From assembly GCF_002008365.1 (NCBI RefSeq), contig NZ_MRDL01000009.1, positions 98,747 to 162,746 on the forward strand: a stretch of DNA of 64,000 nt. Direction: 5' to 3'. Position numbers and translations under genes: made by a program. Positions 44,744 to 54,436 of this stretch are shown here, one piece after another; the first letter of the stretch is position 1; every line of letters begins with the position of its first letter. This DNA is from Rhizobium leguminosarum bv. viciae USDA 2370. GTDB lineage: Bacteria; Pseudomonadota; Alphaproteobacteria; Rhizobiales; Rhizobiaceae. The notes beneath the pieces were generated by a model. That model was not told the origin of the DNA and did no database searches. It saw nothing but the letters and a program-made list of their open reading frames with translations.

Positions 44744-45686
44744 CGCTGTAGCCCTCACCCCGACGGCAATCGCATTTCGCTTTTCGGGCCATGAATCCTT
44801 TGCGTGCCGATATGCTTGGCTTCCAAAGGCATATCGCGCCATTGCTGCAAATCCCGCGATTTTCTTTGATGAAGATCTTGCGATGGTCGAACTTGGCATC
44901 GGCAAGAATATGGTACGGTCGCTGCGCTTCTGGGTCGACGTCATGGGGATTGCGTCGCCAGACGGGTTGAAGTGCCACGCCTTGACGGAATTTGGGCATT
45001 CGGTCCTTGGGCCCGAGGGGTTTGATCCATTCCTGGAGGATGAGCGCACACTCTGGCTGTTGCATTGGAACGTCTCCTCCAGGACCAGCTCGGCCTTGTT
45101 CGCGTGGCACTACATGGTCGGGCAATGGCCATATCCCGAGTTCACGCGGTCAGAAGCGCTGGAGGCGTTCAAGCGTCAGTCGACGAAACTCGGTCACAAG
45201 CACTCCGAAGTGACGCTTGCCCAGCATCTCGATGTCTTCGTTCACACCTACTATACGAACAAGAGCGGGAAAATCGGGGTTGAGGATTCCCTGGACGGGC
45301 CACTTGTGGATCTCAACCTTCTCATTCCAACGGGCGAACGCAAGGGCGAAGCCGGTCGCTGGGAAACCGTCTATTCCTTCCGACGTGAAGCAAAACCTGA
45401 AATCACCTCGCGCATGTTCGAATATTGCGTACTGGATTACTGGGATCGGGTCAGTCCGGACGAAAAGACGTTGGTGTTACGATCGGTCGCCTCCGCTCCC
45501 TGTTCACCCGGACAAGTGTTCAAACTCGCGGAGGAGGAAGTACGCAGCCGGCTTGAGGATATCTCGCAGGCGGGCAATCGTGGTTTCAACTATCAGCCAT
45601 CGGCAGTTCAAGGTCTGCTGACGCGACAAGTGGGAATACGACCCACCCTCGCCGACATTTATGAAGAGGACCTTTTCCATGCTTAA
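44736..45686 (+). CDS. sspB: DUF4007 family protein, nickase SspB of phosphorothioation
   Basis: From MNDAVALTPTAIAFRFSGHE the 316-residue protein shows the DUF4007 opening FRFSGHESFACRYAWLPKAY and the GIGKNMVRSLRFW segment. In Ssp systems the DUF4007 protein SspB cuts one DNA strand at the modification site. It overlaps sspA by 8 bases and sspC by 8 bases. No Dnd homologue occurs nearby, which supports Ssp over Dnd. Name from family and order. Confidence 0.85.
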   Translation: MNDAVALTPTAIAFRFSGHESFACRYAWLPKAYRAIAANPAIFFDEDLAMVELGIGKNMVRSLRFWVDVMGIASPDGLKCHALTEFGHSVLGPEGFDPFLEDERTLWLLHWNVSSRTSSALFAWHYMVGQWPYPEFTRSEALEAFKRQSTKLGHKHSEVTLAQHLDVFVHTYYTNKSGKIGVEDSLDGPLVDLNLLIPTGERKGEAGRWETVYSFRREAKPEITSRMFEYCVLDYWDRVSPDEKTLVLRSVASAPCSPGQVFKLAEEEVRSRLEDISQAGNRGFNYQPSAVQGLLTRQVGIRPTLADIYEEDLFHA

Positions 45687-48600
45687 GGCGCGACGGACAA
45701 TCTCCGAGTTCCTGAACGTCCCGGCGCGCTTTCTTCGCTCAGCGCAGCTGGAGAAGGATTTTCACGACACCCGGGCATTGGAAAATTACATCGTCACCCC
45801 GGCGATGGCGGCGGCATTGCTTCGGATCACCGATGGGCTGTGCGATGGGTCAAGCCGACGAGCCTGGCGCGTCACCGGCGACTATGGTGTCGGGAAGTCA
45901 TCCTTCGCACTCGTGCTCGCCCATTTGCTTGCGCACTCTGCAGGCAACGATACGGCAAGGATTGCCGACTCGATCGGATGGACGGAGGAGCAATCCAGCC
46001 GGCGGCCGCTTTGGCCGATCTTGATCACCGGCAGCCGCGAGGGGATTGTCGACGCCATCGCACGCGGTATCCGCGAAAACGTCGAGTTCAGGCGGGGAAC
46101 CAACCCGGCCGGATGGGAGGCCATCGACAAGGCGCTGGAAGACTGCCGGAAAGCCTCCACGGCTCGATCGTTGGAGCGCCTTTTGGAGGCCCTTCGCACA
46201 AAGGCGCTCAACGATGGAACGGGCATCGTCCTTATCGTTGACGAGCTTGGGAAACTTCTCGAATACGCGGCGCAAAACCCAGACGGACAAGATGTTTTCG
46301 CCTTGCAACGGCTGGCGGAACTGGCGTCGAGAAGCAACGATCAGCCATTCCTGCTGCTCGGGATTCTGCATCAGGGTTTTCAGGCCTATGCCGAGCGCCT
46401 GCCCGCTGCCGTTCGCCACGAGTGGGACAAAGTGGCGGGACGATTCGAAGAAATTGTTTTCGACCAGCCCCTAGCCCATACGGCGGCCCTGATAGCTGGC
46501 GCCCTTGGAAGCGCGTCGACTTTGTTCCCACCAAGGATTGCGGCCGAGGCAAGGGAAGCCGCCAACGCCGCCGGCTCTATGGGCTGGCTGGGTGGTGCGA
46601 CGAGCGGCATTGCAAATCTTGACGCGGCGCAACTCTACCCACTCCACCCTACTCTCCTGCCCCCGCTCGTGAGATTTTTCGCACGGTTCGGGCAGCACGA
46701 ACGGTCACTGTTCGGTTTCTTGCTCTCATCTGAGCCGTTTGGACTGCAAGCCTTTGCCGAACAGACCGCCATCGGCGACGGATGGTACGATCTTGCCGAT
46801 TTCTATGACTATGTCCGCGCTTCGTTTGGGCACCGGCTCTCCGGCGCCAGCTACCAGAGCCATTGGCTCCGGATCGTCTCGACCATCGACACAGCCGCGG
46901 AAATCGACGCTCTGCAGGTCAAGGTGCTGAAGGCTGTTGGCATCCTCAATCTCCTTGACGCTGACGATCTGGTTGCCAACGAACGGTCGCTCAAGGCCTG
47001 CTTCTCAAACCAAGCCGCGTCTGCCGTGAATGACGCATTGAAGGACCTGACATCGCGCGGCCTGCTTTTCAAACGAGGGGAACGGGGTGGTTATCGCCTG
47101 TGGCCCAACTCGAGCGTCAATCTTCATGCCGCCATGCAAAATGCCAAACGTGCAGTTCTGGAGGTAGACAATGTCAGTGGGCAGATCGCGCAGTTCCTCG
47201 ATACGTCGCCCATTCTGGCGCGCAGACACTACATTGAATCGGGCACGATGCGGTTTTTCGAAGTTCGCCACGTGCAGGCCGAGGCCGTCGAAAAATCCCT
47301 TCTGAAAGCGACGAATGCGGACGGGCTCGTCCTCTTGGTCCTTGCCGATACCGATGATCACCGGCAGGTTGCTTTGGATAGCCTTCAATCCGACCCATCG
47401 AAGATGGAAGGCAACATTATCGTTGGCGTGCTTCAACCCTTGGCGAGCCTGGGACAGGAACTCGCCGAGGTAAAGCGATGGCAGTGGATCGAAGATCATA
47501 CGCCGGAATTGTTGCACGATGAGTTTGCTGCGGCCGAGGTTTCGCGCCAGTTGCACGAGGCCAAGAGACTGCTATCGTCACAATTTGTTGCGATGTCAGG
47601 GCTGTCACGGCGTGGCGCCGGTAGGGTCGAATGGTGGAACCGCGGCGAGGTCGTAAAGATCGAAGGGACGCTCTCCAACGCCCTTTCCAAGCTATGCGAC
47701 GGGATGTTCCCGCTGGCGCCCAGAATTGCCAACGAACTGATCAACCGGAATATACTCAGCAGCGCAGCCGCCTCTGCGCGGATGCGGTTGATAGAAGGCA
47801 TCTTTGGTGCCAGTGACAAACCACTGCTGGGAATTGAGACGGATAAGGCGCCGCCTGAAAAATCGATGTATCTTTCAGTCCTGCAAGCCGGTGGCATCCA
47901 TGTCGAAAAGGGCGGTCGTTTCGACCTTGTCGAGCCGGATACGGACCACGATCCGCTGATCCTGAAGCCCGCCTTGTCAAAGATCATTGCATTGATCAAA
48001 GGCGGCAAGGGGCACCGCATTTCCGTTCCGTCAATTTTCCACGAACTAAAGAATGAGCCCTACGGCGTTCGAGACGGGCTGGCTCCCTTGCTCCTGGCCC
48101 TTGTCCTGAAAATCCACAGCCACGAGCTCGCAGTCTATGAAGAGGGCACATTCCTAGCCCGTTTTGGCGCGCATGAATTCCTGCGCCTTTCAAAGGCAGC
48201 GGCCTCCTTTGAGATTCAGTACTGCAGCGTGGAAGGCGTGCGCTCCGAGGTCTTTTCGAGGCTTGCCGAGGCATTTGCCAAGGGCATTCAGGATCGCCGG
48301 CCGGTTCTTCTGGATGTTGTCCAGGAACTGTGCCAGTTCGCGGCGAAACTACCGGAATACACGCGCAAATCAAAAACCCTGTCGCCGATGGCGCTCGCCG
48401 TTCGCGAAGCCTTGATGGCAGCGCGCGAGCCGGCAACCCTGCTGTTTCAGGATCTTCCCAAGGCTTGTGGCCTGGAGCCCTTCGACGCCGACGGTGGTGG
48501 CGAGTACGCCGATGCCGAAAGGTTCGTCATCAACCTGAATTCAGCGGTCAACGATCTCCAAGGCGCGTACACTCAACTGCTGGAGCGCATTGTGCTGAGG

Positions 48601-49152
48601 GTCGCCGAAGCGTCCGGCCTGGAAGGCGGAGCATTCCATCGGGCTGATCTAGCCGGACGCGCTTCCAGGGTGTCATTGGCTGCTCGCGAACCGCGGCTGC
48701 GTGCATTTGCGCTGCGACTGCGAGACCCTGGACTGTCTGACGACGCCTGGGCGGAGGCGCTTGCAAGCTTCGTTGTTGCTCGCCCCCCAAGCCGCTGGAT
48801 GCCCGGCGATGAGGTTCGCTTCGGAGAAGAGATCGGCGCTTTGGCGGAACTCTTCGCAAAAGTGGAAGCGGCCGCTTTCAGCGGTAGTGATGATCGGCCA
48901 GCCGTCGACGCTATCCGGCTGAACTTGACGCGGGGGGACGGACAGGATCTGGTCCGGGTGCTCCAGAACATCAAACTTTCTGTCAAAGATCAGCCCTTGC
49001 TCGATGCACTGGCTGCCAGCCTTCCCCAAGGGGACGCGAAGCGGATCCAGTTCCTGACCAATTTGCTTTGGCTGGAACTGGAAAAGACCCAACCGAATGC
49101 CGCTGCAGCACCATCTGACCGCGCGGATCTTGCAGGTAAGTTCAAAAAATGA
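45679..49152 (+). CDS. sspC: SspC-type large ATPase of phosphorothioation
   Basis: The ATG at 45679 (GAGGAC 7 bases before) gives 1157 residues. An AAA-like P-loop domain at the N-terminus has Walker A GDYGVGKSS at residues 67-75 and Walker B GIVLIVDELGKLLEYA. The rest is helical with a wHTH-like region near RGLLFKRGERGGYRLWPN. The size and order match SspC, the ATPase that works with SspB and SspD. The TGA/ATG overlap with sspD is 4 bases. Confidence 0.85.
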   Translation: MLKARRTISEFLNVPARFLRSAQLEKDFHDTRALENYIVTPAMAAALLRITDGLCDGSSRRAWRVTGDYGVGKSSFALVLAHLLAHSAGNDTARIADSIGWTEEQSSRRPLWPILITGSREGIVDAIARGIRENVEFRRGTNPAGWEAIDKALEDCRKASTARSLERLLEALRTKALNDGTGIVLIVDELGKLLEYAAQNPDGQDVFALQRLAELASRSNDQPFLLLGILHQGFQAYAERLPAAVRHEWDKVAGRFEEIVFDQPLAHTAALIAGALGSASTLFPPRIAAEAREAANAAGSMGWLGGATSGIANLDAAQLYPLHPTLLPPLVRFFARFGQHERSLFGFLLSSEPFGLQAFAEQTAIGDGWYDLADFYDYVRASFGHRLSGASYQSHWLRIVSTIDTAAEIDALQVKVLKAVGILNLLDADDLVANERSLKACFSNQAASAVNDALKDLTSRGLLFKRGERGGYRLWPNSSVNLHAAMQNAKRAVLEVDNVSGQIAQFLDTSPILARRHYIESGTMRFFEVRHVQAEAVEKSLLKATNADGLVLLVLADTDDHRQVALDSLQSDPSKMEGNIIVGVLQPLASLGQELAEVKRWQWIEDHTPELLHDEFAAAEVSRQLHEAKRLLSSQFVAMSGLSRRGAGRVEWWNRGEVVKIEGTLSNALSKLCDGMFPLAPRIANELINRNILSSAAASARMRLIEGIFGASDKPLLGIETDKAPPEKSMYLSVLQAGGIHVEKGGRFDLVEPDTDHDPLILKPALSKIIALIKGGKGHRISVPSIFHELKNEPYGVRDGLAPLLLALVLKIHSHELAVYEEGTFLARFGAHEFLRLSKAAASFEIQYCSVEGVRSEVFSRLAEAFAKGIQDRRPVLLDVVQELCQFAAKLPEYTRKSKTLSPMALAVREALMAAREPATLLFQDLPKACGLEPFDADGGGEYADAERFVINLNSAVNDLQGAYTQLLERIVLRVAEASGLEGGAFHRADLAGRASRVSLAAREPRLRAFALRLRDPGLSDDAWAEALASFVVARPPSRWMPGDEVRFGEEIGALAELFAKVEAAAFSGSDDRPAVDAIRLNLTRGDGQDLVRVLQNIKLSVKDQPLLDALAASLPQGDAKRIQFLTNLLWLELEKTQPNAAAAPSDRADLAGKFKK

Positions 49153-50000
49153 AGCTTTATGATTCCGACATCGCATCAACGTTCGGTGGCAAGACGCCTC
49201 GCCACATCCTCAGCCTTAGCGGGGGAAAGGACAGCGCGGCGCTCGCGATCTACCTGCGCGATCGCGTGCCCGAGATCGAGTATATTTTCCACGACACGGA
49301 TAAGGAGCTGCCGGAGACATACGACTATATCGCGAGGCTCGAAGCGATCCTTGGCAAGCCGATTGTCCGCACGACCCCGGTTGACAGCTTCGATCACTGG
49401 CTTTCCGTCTACCGTGGCATGCTGCCATCGAACCATCGCCGGTGGTGCACGAAAATGCTGAAGCTCAAACCCTTCGAAGCATATGTCGGCGACGGTCCCG
49501 TCATCAACTATGTCGGGTTGAGAGCTGACGAGAACCGTACCGGTTACATCAGCACGAAGTCGAATATTTTGGCTGTTTACCCTTTCCAAGATGACGGCCT
49601 CGTTCGGGCAGACATCATTCAGATTCTCGAGGATTCCGGCCTGGGTCTTCCACCCTACATGGATTGGGGCCGGTCAAGATCGGGGTGCTACTTCTGCTTT
49701 TACCAGCAGAAGATCGAATGGGTGCGTCTCCTGGAAACCCATCCCGAGCTGTTTTCGCTAGCTATGGAATATGAGGAAAAATCGGTGCAGTTTGGCGACC
49801 AGTTCTATTGGTGCCAAAGTGAATCGCTGCGAGAGCTGGCCCTTCCCGAGCGTGTTGCCAAGATCAAGTCCGACTGGGACATTTCCCAAGCGCGAAAACG
49901 ATCGAAGCGAAAAAATCTGGCCTTGGTTGAAACGCTGGGGGGGCTGGAGGCGGAGGATGAAAGCCATCTGCGCGACGGATGCCTGGTTTGCTCTATTTAG
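49149..50000 (+). CDS. sspD: SspD-type ATP pyrophosphatase (PAPS reductase family)
   Basis: The 283-residue protein has the PP-loop SGGKDSAALAIY at residues 24-35, YIFHDTDKELPETYDY, and cysteines in RRWCTKMLK, SGCYFCFYQQ and the C-terminal CLVCSI that can hold an iron-sulfur cluster. This is the DndC/SspD class that activates the DNA backbone by ATP and inserts sulfur. It is the last gene of the modification operon; 82 bases separate it from the GHKL gene. Confidence 0.88.
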   Translation: MKLYDSDIASTFGGKTPRHILSLSGGKDSAALAIYLRDRVPEIEYIFHDTDKELPETYDYIARLEAILGKPIVRTTPVDSFDHWLSVYRGMLPSNHRRWCTKMLKLKPFEAYVGDGPVINYVGLRADENRTGYISTKSNILAVYPFQDDGLVRADIIQILEDSGLGLPPYMDWGRSRSGCYFCFYQQKIEWVRLLETHPELFSLAMEYEEKSVQFGDQFYWCQSESLRELALPERVAKIKSDWDISQARKRSKRKNLALVETLGGLEAEDESHLRDGCLVCSI

Positions 50001-50082
50001 TGAATTTTCTACTTTTGCATGTATTACACCACTCTGGTCGCTCCGATCATATGAACCCTATTTAAGCTGAACTGAGACGATA

Positions 50083-52428
50083 ATGGCGTTTAAGATAACG
50101 GCCCGGACGCTGCTAGAATTAGGCGCAGAGCTGATCAGCTCGGATTCGGTCGCTATCTACGAACTGGTCAAGAATTCTGTCGACGCCGATTCAGACGTGG
50201 TTCGCGTAGACGTTCAGTGCATTCTTCCCTATTCGCGTTACATTCAAGCGCTCGAGATCCTGGACGAAGCCAGCGTGCCGGTCGCCGACCTTCGACAAAA
50301 TGTCGAAAGATGGCTTGCCGCAGACGCACCGGTCGCAGCAAAACGACGGTTCCTGGCGTCTCTCGACGCCGCAAGTAATACGTCGTCCTTTCGCCAAGCC
50401 ATTATTTCCGCCTATGAGGCCGGCAATTATATCCAGGTCGCCGATGATGGCGATGGAATGTCTCTCCGCGATCTCGATGAGATCTTCTTGACGATTGGCA
50501 CGCGATCGCGCCGAAAGAAAAAAGCGGAATGGACCAGAGACGGGACGACGCCCCCCCGCCCGCTTCTCGGTGACAAGGGCGTTGGCCGGCTTTCGGTAAT
50601 GCGGCTGGGGGATCGGCTTGAAGTCGTGACGTCAACGGCGGGAGAACGCCGCTGGAATGAACTCAATATCAACTGGGGCCTCTTCAACCACGATTCCGAT
50701 GCCCTGCTGCACGAGGTCGATGTCGAGCCTAACGTCGGACAGGTCAAGGCGGACCCGAAGGTCAGTGGCACAACCATCAGAATATCGCGGCTTCGATCTG
50801 ACTGGGACAGGCAAAAATTTGGCGACCTGCTAAAGAGCGATTTCAGCAGGATGGTTGATCCTTTCGACCGTCGGAGGGGGAATCGCCTATTCCGGATCAC
50901 ATATAACGGCGAGCAAGTGACGCTTCCGGTGATTGCCAAACGGCTTTTCGATCTCGCCCACGCGGTTGTCGTCTGTGATTTCGCCTATACCGATGACGGC
51001 GCGGCAAAGCTCACCGGCGAAATGGACTACCGGCTTCATACCCACAAGAAAAAGACAATAAACCTCAACGAAGTCCAGCTCGTCAGCCTGGCGGCAACGA
51101 AATCCTCAAAGGTCCTTCGATCGCTGGGTGCATTCAGGGTCGAGTTTCTGTGGTTCAACAGAATTCATCTCACTGCGCTTGAGGGGCTCGGGACCAAAAA
51201 CGACGTCCTCGACCTGGTGCGACAGTGGTCTGGTGGCCTGATGGTGTTCAGGGACGGCTTTCGAATCAATCCTTATGGCGGGCCGGATGACGACTGGCTA
51301 CAGCTGGACAAGCGCGCGTTTGGACGACGCGGCTATAAGTTGAACCGTCAACAGGTCATAGGAAGGGTCAATCTTTCCTGGCGCAACCGTCACCTCGTTG
51401 AGCAGACCAACCGGCAGGGCCTTGTTGACAACGAGCACAAGGAAGCCCTTGTCGCCGTTCTTCAAAGAATCCTGGAGGACTTCAAGACCTTCAGCCAGCA
51501 GGTTGACGACGACCTCAAGAAAGAGGACCTGACCTCCCTGGATGTCCTGAAGAACCGCGTTGCATCCGCAAAGACAGATCTACAAAAGCGGATCCGGCAG
51601 ATCGCCGTTGACGCTCCCAGCCAAGCAGGAGCCTTGAATGAGGTGGAGCGCTTGGTGAAGCAGCTCGCCGCCCAAATCGACGGTGTCGATGAGATCATTG
51701 ACGACTACAAGGATGAGCGCCGGAAATTCGTTCATCTGGCCGGCCTGGGTCTGATGGTGGAGCTGATTCTTCATGAGCTGGGTCGAGCCAGTGGCAACAC
51801 CTTAAGCACCCTCGAAGGCGTGGATGCGGCAATACTGCCGGGAAAACTGCCGGCCGTGTTCACCACCCTGGAAACGCAGCTCAAAACGTTGCAGAAACGG
51901 ATACAGACGCTCGATCCCCTAAGTACGGCACGCCGTCAGACGAAAGAGCCGTTTGTCGTACAGGAGATCGTTCAGCAGATCGTTGACGCTCGGTCGGCGC
52001 AGGCGCAGCGCCACAGCGTCGCTGTGCTCATATCATCCGACCTCAAACAGCCGTGGCGCATACGAGCGGTCAAGGGGATGCTGATCCAAATCCTCGAAAA
52101 TCTGCTGTCCAACTCGTTCTATTGGCTCAAGCAGCAGATGGTCATCGACGCAAAATTCAAGCCGCGCATTGAAATTTCTATCGACGCCGGCGGGCAGACC
52201 ATCTCGGTGACCGACAATGGGCCGGGTATTCCCGCTGAAGAGGCAGAAGAGGTATTCAAGCCATTCGTCAGCGCCAAACCGCCCGGTCACGGAAGCGGCC
52301 TGGGGCTTTATATCGGCCGCGAGCTGGCCGAATATCACAACTGGCAGCTCTATCTCGCTCCGGGGTCCAAGCCATCACAGCAGCTAAACACATTCGTCTT
52401 GGATCTGACGCCCGGGAGTAAGGCATGA
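50083..52428 (+). CDS. ATPase with two GHKL domains (MORC-like plus histidine-kinase-like)
   Basis: The 781-residue protein has an N-terminal GHKL ATPase with N-box AIYELVKNSVDAD, G1 VADDGDGMS and G2 GDKGVGRLS, the HSP90/MutL/MORC type. Near residues 545-590 it has a His-box-like ILHELGRASGN, and at the C-terminus a kinase-type GHKL domain with LLSNSFYWLK, VTDNGPGIP and GHGSGLGLYI. Its stop overlaps the receiver-protein start by 4 bases. Two GHKL domains in one chain are unusual. Being next to sspD suggests a role as sensor or effector of the phosphorothioate system; this is not proved by sequence. Confidence 0.75.
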   Translation: MAFKITARTLLELGAELISSDSVAIYELVKNSVDADSDVVRVDVQCILPYSRYIQALEILDEASVPVADLRQNVERWLAADAPVAAKRRFLASLDAASNTSSFRQAIISAYEAGNYIQVADDGDGMSLRDLDEIFLTIGTRSRRKKKAEWTRDGTTPPRPLLGDKGVGRLSVMRLGDRLEVVTSTAGERRWNELNINWGLFNHDSDALLHEVDVEPNVGQVKADPKVSGTTIRISRLRSDWDRQKFGDLLKSDFSRMVDPFDRRRGNRLFRITYNGEQVTLPVIAKRLFDLAHAVVVCDFAYTDDGAAKLTGEMDYRLHTHKKKTINLNEVQLVSLAATKSSKVLRSLGAFRVEFLWFNRIHLTALEGLGTKNDVLDLVRQWSGGLMVFRDGFRINPYGGPDDDWLQLDKRAFGRRGYKLNRQQVIGRVNLSWRNRHLVEQTNRQGLVDNEHKEALVAVLQRILEDFKTFSQQVDDDLKKEDLTSLDVLKNRVASAKTDLQKRIRQIAVDAPSQAGALNEVERLVKQLAAQIDGVDEIIDDYKDERRKFVHLAGLGLMVELILHELGRASGNTLSTLEGVDAAILPGKLPAVFTTLETQLKTLQKRIQTLDPLSTARRQTKEPFVVQEIVQQIVDARSAQAQRHSVAVLISSDLKQPWRIRAVKGMLIQILENLLSNSFYWLKQQMVIDAKFKPRIEISIDAGGQTISVTDNGPGIPAEEAEEVFKPFVSAKPPGHGSGLGLYIGRELAEYHNWQLYLAPGSKPSQQLNTFVLDLTPGSKA

Positions 52429-54350
52429 GGGAATTTCTGTCGGAGGCTGCCACCACGGGCGGAATCAAGCTGCTGGCGATTGTCGATGATGCCTACGATC
52501 CACCCGCAGGCTCCGAGATCTCGGAAAATGCCTATAACATGTTTGTGCAGGCCGCAGAGAACGACGGTGAGTTGCTTGCGGCGCTCAAGGCCGCCCAAAC
52601 GGGCCTGGATGACAACCACCTAGAGGACTGGGAGGAGTTCGTTCACGAAGAAGCCGTCGTCCAACGGTTGTGGAAGCTGCATGTTGGGACCATGCAACTG
52701 GACAAGAGCGAGGCGATGCGCGCGGCTCTGACATCTTTGTTTTCCGACGTGATGGTTGATCGCATCAGCAAGCTGACGCAGCTGAAGCCGCTGGAAGACC
52801 TGCTTGAAGGCGTCGCTCCGCTGGTCAAATTCGGATCGGACGCCGATCCGAGCCTGGTCGCGGCGGCGGACGTCGTCTTCCTGGACCTCTATCTGTCCAG
52901 CGATGTACCATCCATCGATGACAACAACATGATCCCCAAATCCGTGCTGGACAGAGCGCGGGAGCGGGCGATCTCCTATGTTGGTCAAGTCAGAGCCGTG
53001 ACCGAGGACAATCTTGAGAAGGTCGCACCGGCTTTCATCCTGATCTCGTCGCTCGGCTCGCAACAAAAGGCTTCGTCCTTCAGGCAGCGCGCCGGTCAGA
53101 TGGCGTCGCGTTTCAGGTTCGTCTCCAAACTGTCGCTGCAGAAGCCGGATGCCGAAGCGATCCTTTCCATCGGGGACATCTTCCGAACCGCTGCGGCCTG
53201 TGCGATCGTCGAACCCATCCAGAAAGCTTGGAAACGCGTTCTCGACGACGCGCACGGATGGCTCAACGAGCGCCTGCTCAATCTCGACATTTCAGATTTC
53301 GGCCGCCTTCACCACATGAGGCTAAACACCGAGGGACAACCGTTCGAGGACTATGTTCGCGAACTCGTGGCAGGTGCGCTCGCCGAACGAATTGTTGTTG
53401 GGTTCTCGAACTACGTGCCTGCAAAGAAACGCATCGATCCCTTCGGTAAAAGCTTCGGCTACTTTGAACCGCCGTCGAATGCGTTCGCGGAACTTTACAG
53501 TGCCAATCGCATGTCAAGCGACCGGGGCTATCGCGGTCCGACCGGTTACGATGTGATGAGCGGCGATATTTACCTTGTCGGCGCCATGCCCCAACGCAAA
53601 GGTAGTCTTACCGGCAAGTCACTGGTCGCCGTGATGAGCCCCGCATGCGATCTGATCGATCGGAGGGGTGACGGACCATCGGCGAAATCCGTTCTGCTCT
53701 TGAGCGGCGCGCTCCAGCCGTCGACCCTGAAACATGACCGCGACCCCCAGATTATGGTCGTGGGAGACAGGTTCTATGAGGTCGCATGGGACAAGAAATA
53801 TCCACAGGCGCTAACGGTTGCAGATTTGCGCCGCAAGATCGTCGCCAAGGAGCTCACCTGGATCGGCCGTTTAAAGTCCGACCACTTTTTGGCCGTACAG
53901 GCTGACTTCTTGTCCGATCTCGGTCGCATCGGCTTGATCAAGGCGCCGATGATCTTCGAAAATCTCTCCGGCGCAATTCGGGTGCGCGAAAACGGCATTC
54001 ACGTCGACGTGCGAAAGCCGTTCAAAGGGAGCGACCGGTTCGCATTCCTGATGGCGGAGAAGACGAAGCCTCTGGCGACGCAGCCACTGATCTTCTCCGG
54101 GGAGTTCATCCAGGAGTTCATGGCACTCGTAACAGACATTTCGCAAGACGGCACACGGCTCCCGGCATCAAGAGAAAAGGCAAACGGAATTTTGCAACGA
54201 ATGAACGTTGTTTTTAAAATGCTGGAAAACCGCACTGCGGCAGCACACTCGATCCAGACCTATATGCAGGTCGAATTGCTAACGTCGAAGACGCAGGCAC
54301 CGGCTACGTCGGTAGAGGGCATGTTCAGTCTAAGCTTGTGGCAAAGTTGA
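52425..54350 (+). CDS. Receiver-like protein paired with the two-GHKL ATPase
   Basis: The 641-residue protein starts MREFLSEAATTGGIKLLAIV and DDAYDPPAGS, and has DVVFLDLYLS near residue 150, spaced as the acidic pair and phospho-acceptor Asp of a response-regulator receiver domain, although the insert between them is far longer than normal. The C-terminal 350 residues have no family I know (SRFRFVSKLSLQKPDAEAIL region, TGYDVMSGDIYLVG). It overlaps the ATPase gene by 4 bases. Probably it takes a signal from the kinase-like domain. Confidence 0.65.
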   Translation: MREFLSEAATTGGIKLLAIVDDAYDPPAGSEISENAYNMFVQAAENDGELLAALKAAQTGLDDNHLEDWEEFVHEEAVVQRLWKLHVGTMQLDKSEAMRAALTSLFSDVMVDRISKLTQLKPLEDLLEGVAPLVKFGSDADPSLVAAADVVFLDLYLSSDVPSIDDNNMIPKSVLDRARERAISYVGQVRAVTEDNLEKVAPAFILISSLGSQQKASSFRQRAGQMASRFRFVSKLSLQKPDAEAILSIGDIFRTAAACAIVEPIQKAWKRVLDDAHGWLNERLLNLDISDFGRLHHMRLNTEGQPFEDYVRELVAGALAERIVVGFSNYVPAKKRIDPFGKSFGYFEPPSNAFAELYSANRMSSDRGYRGPTGYDVMSGDIYLVGAMPQRKGSLTGKSLVAVMSPACDLIDRRGDGPSAKSVLLLSGALQPSTLKHDRDPQIMVVGDRFYEVAWDKKYPQALTVADLRRKIVAKELTWIGRLKSDHFLAVQADFLSDLGRIGLIKAPMIFENLSGAIRVRENGIHVDVRKPFKGSDRFAFLMAEKTKPLATQPLIFSGEFIQEFMALVTDISQDGTRLPASREKANGILQRMNVVFKMLENRTAAAHSIQTYMQVELLTSKTQAPATSVEGMFSLSLWQS

Positions 54351-54436
54351 ACTAAACCTAGTGCGGAAGGAACTATCCGCAGGTTCGGCTAGGGGACCCT
54401 GCCCGGCTTGTCTTTGAGTATCAGGGAGATGGCCCA

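Noticed and set aside
43550..50000. A Dnd rather than Ssp assignment for the sulfur genes
   Set aside because: No DndB, DndD or DndE-like protein is present, while the DUF4007 protein and the very large ATPase match the Ssp order.
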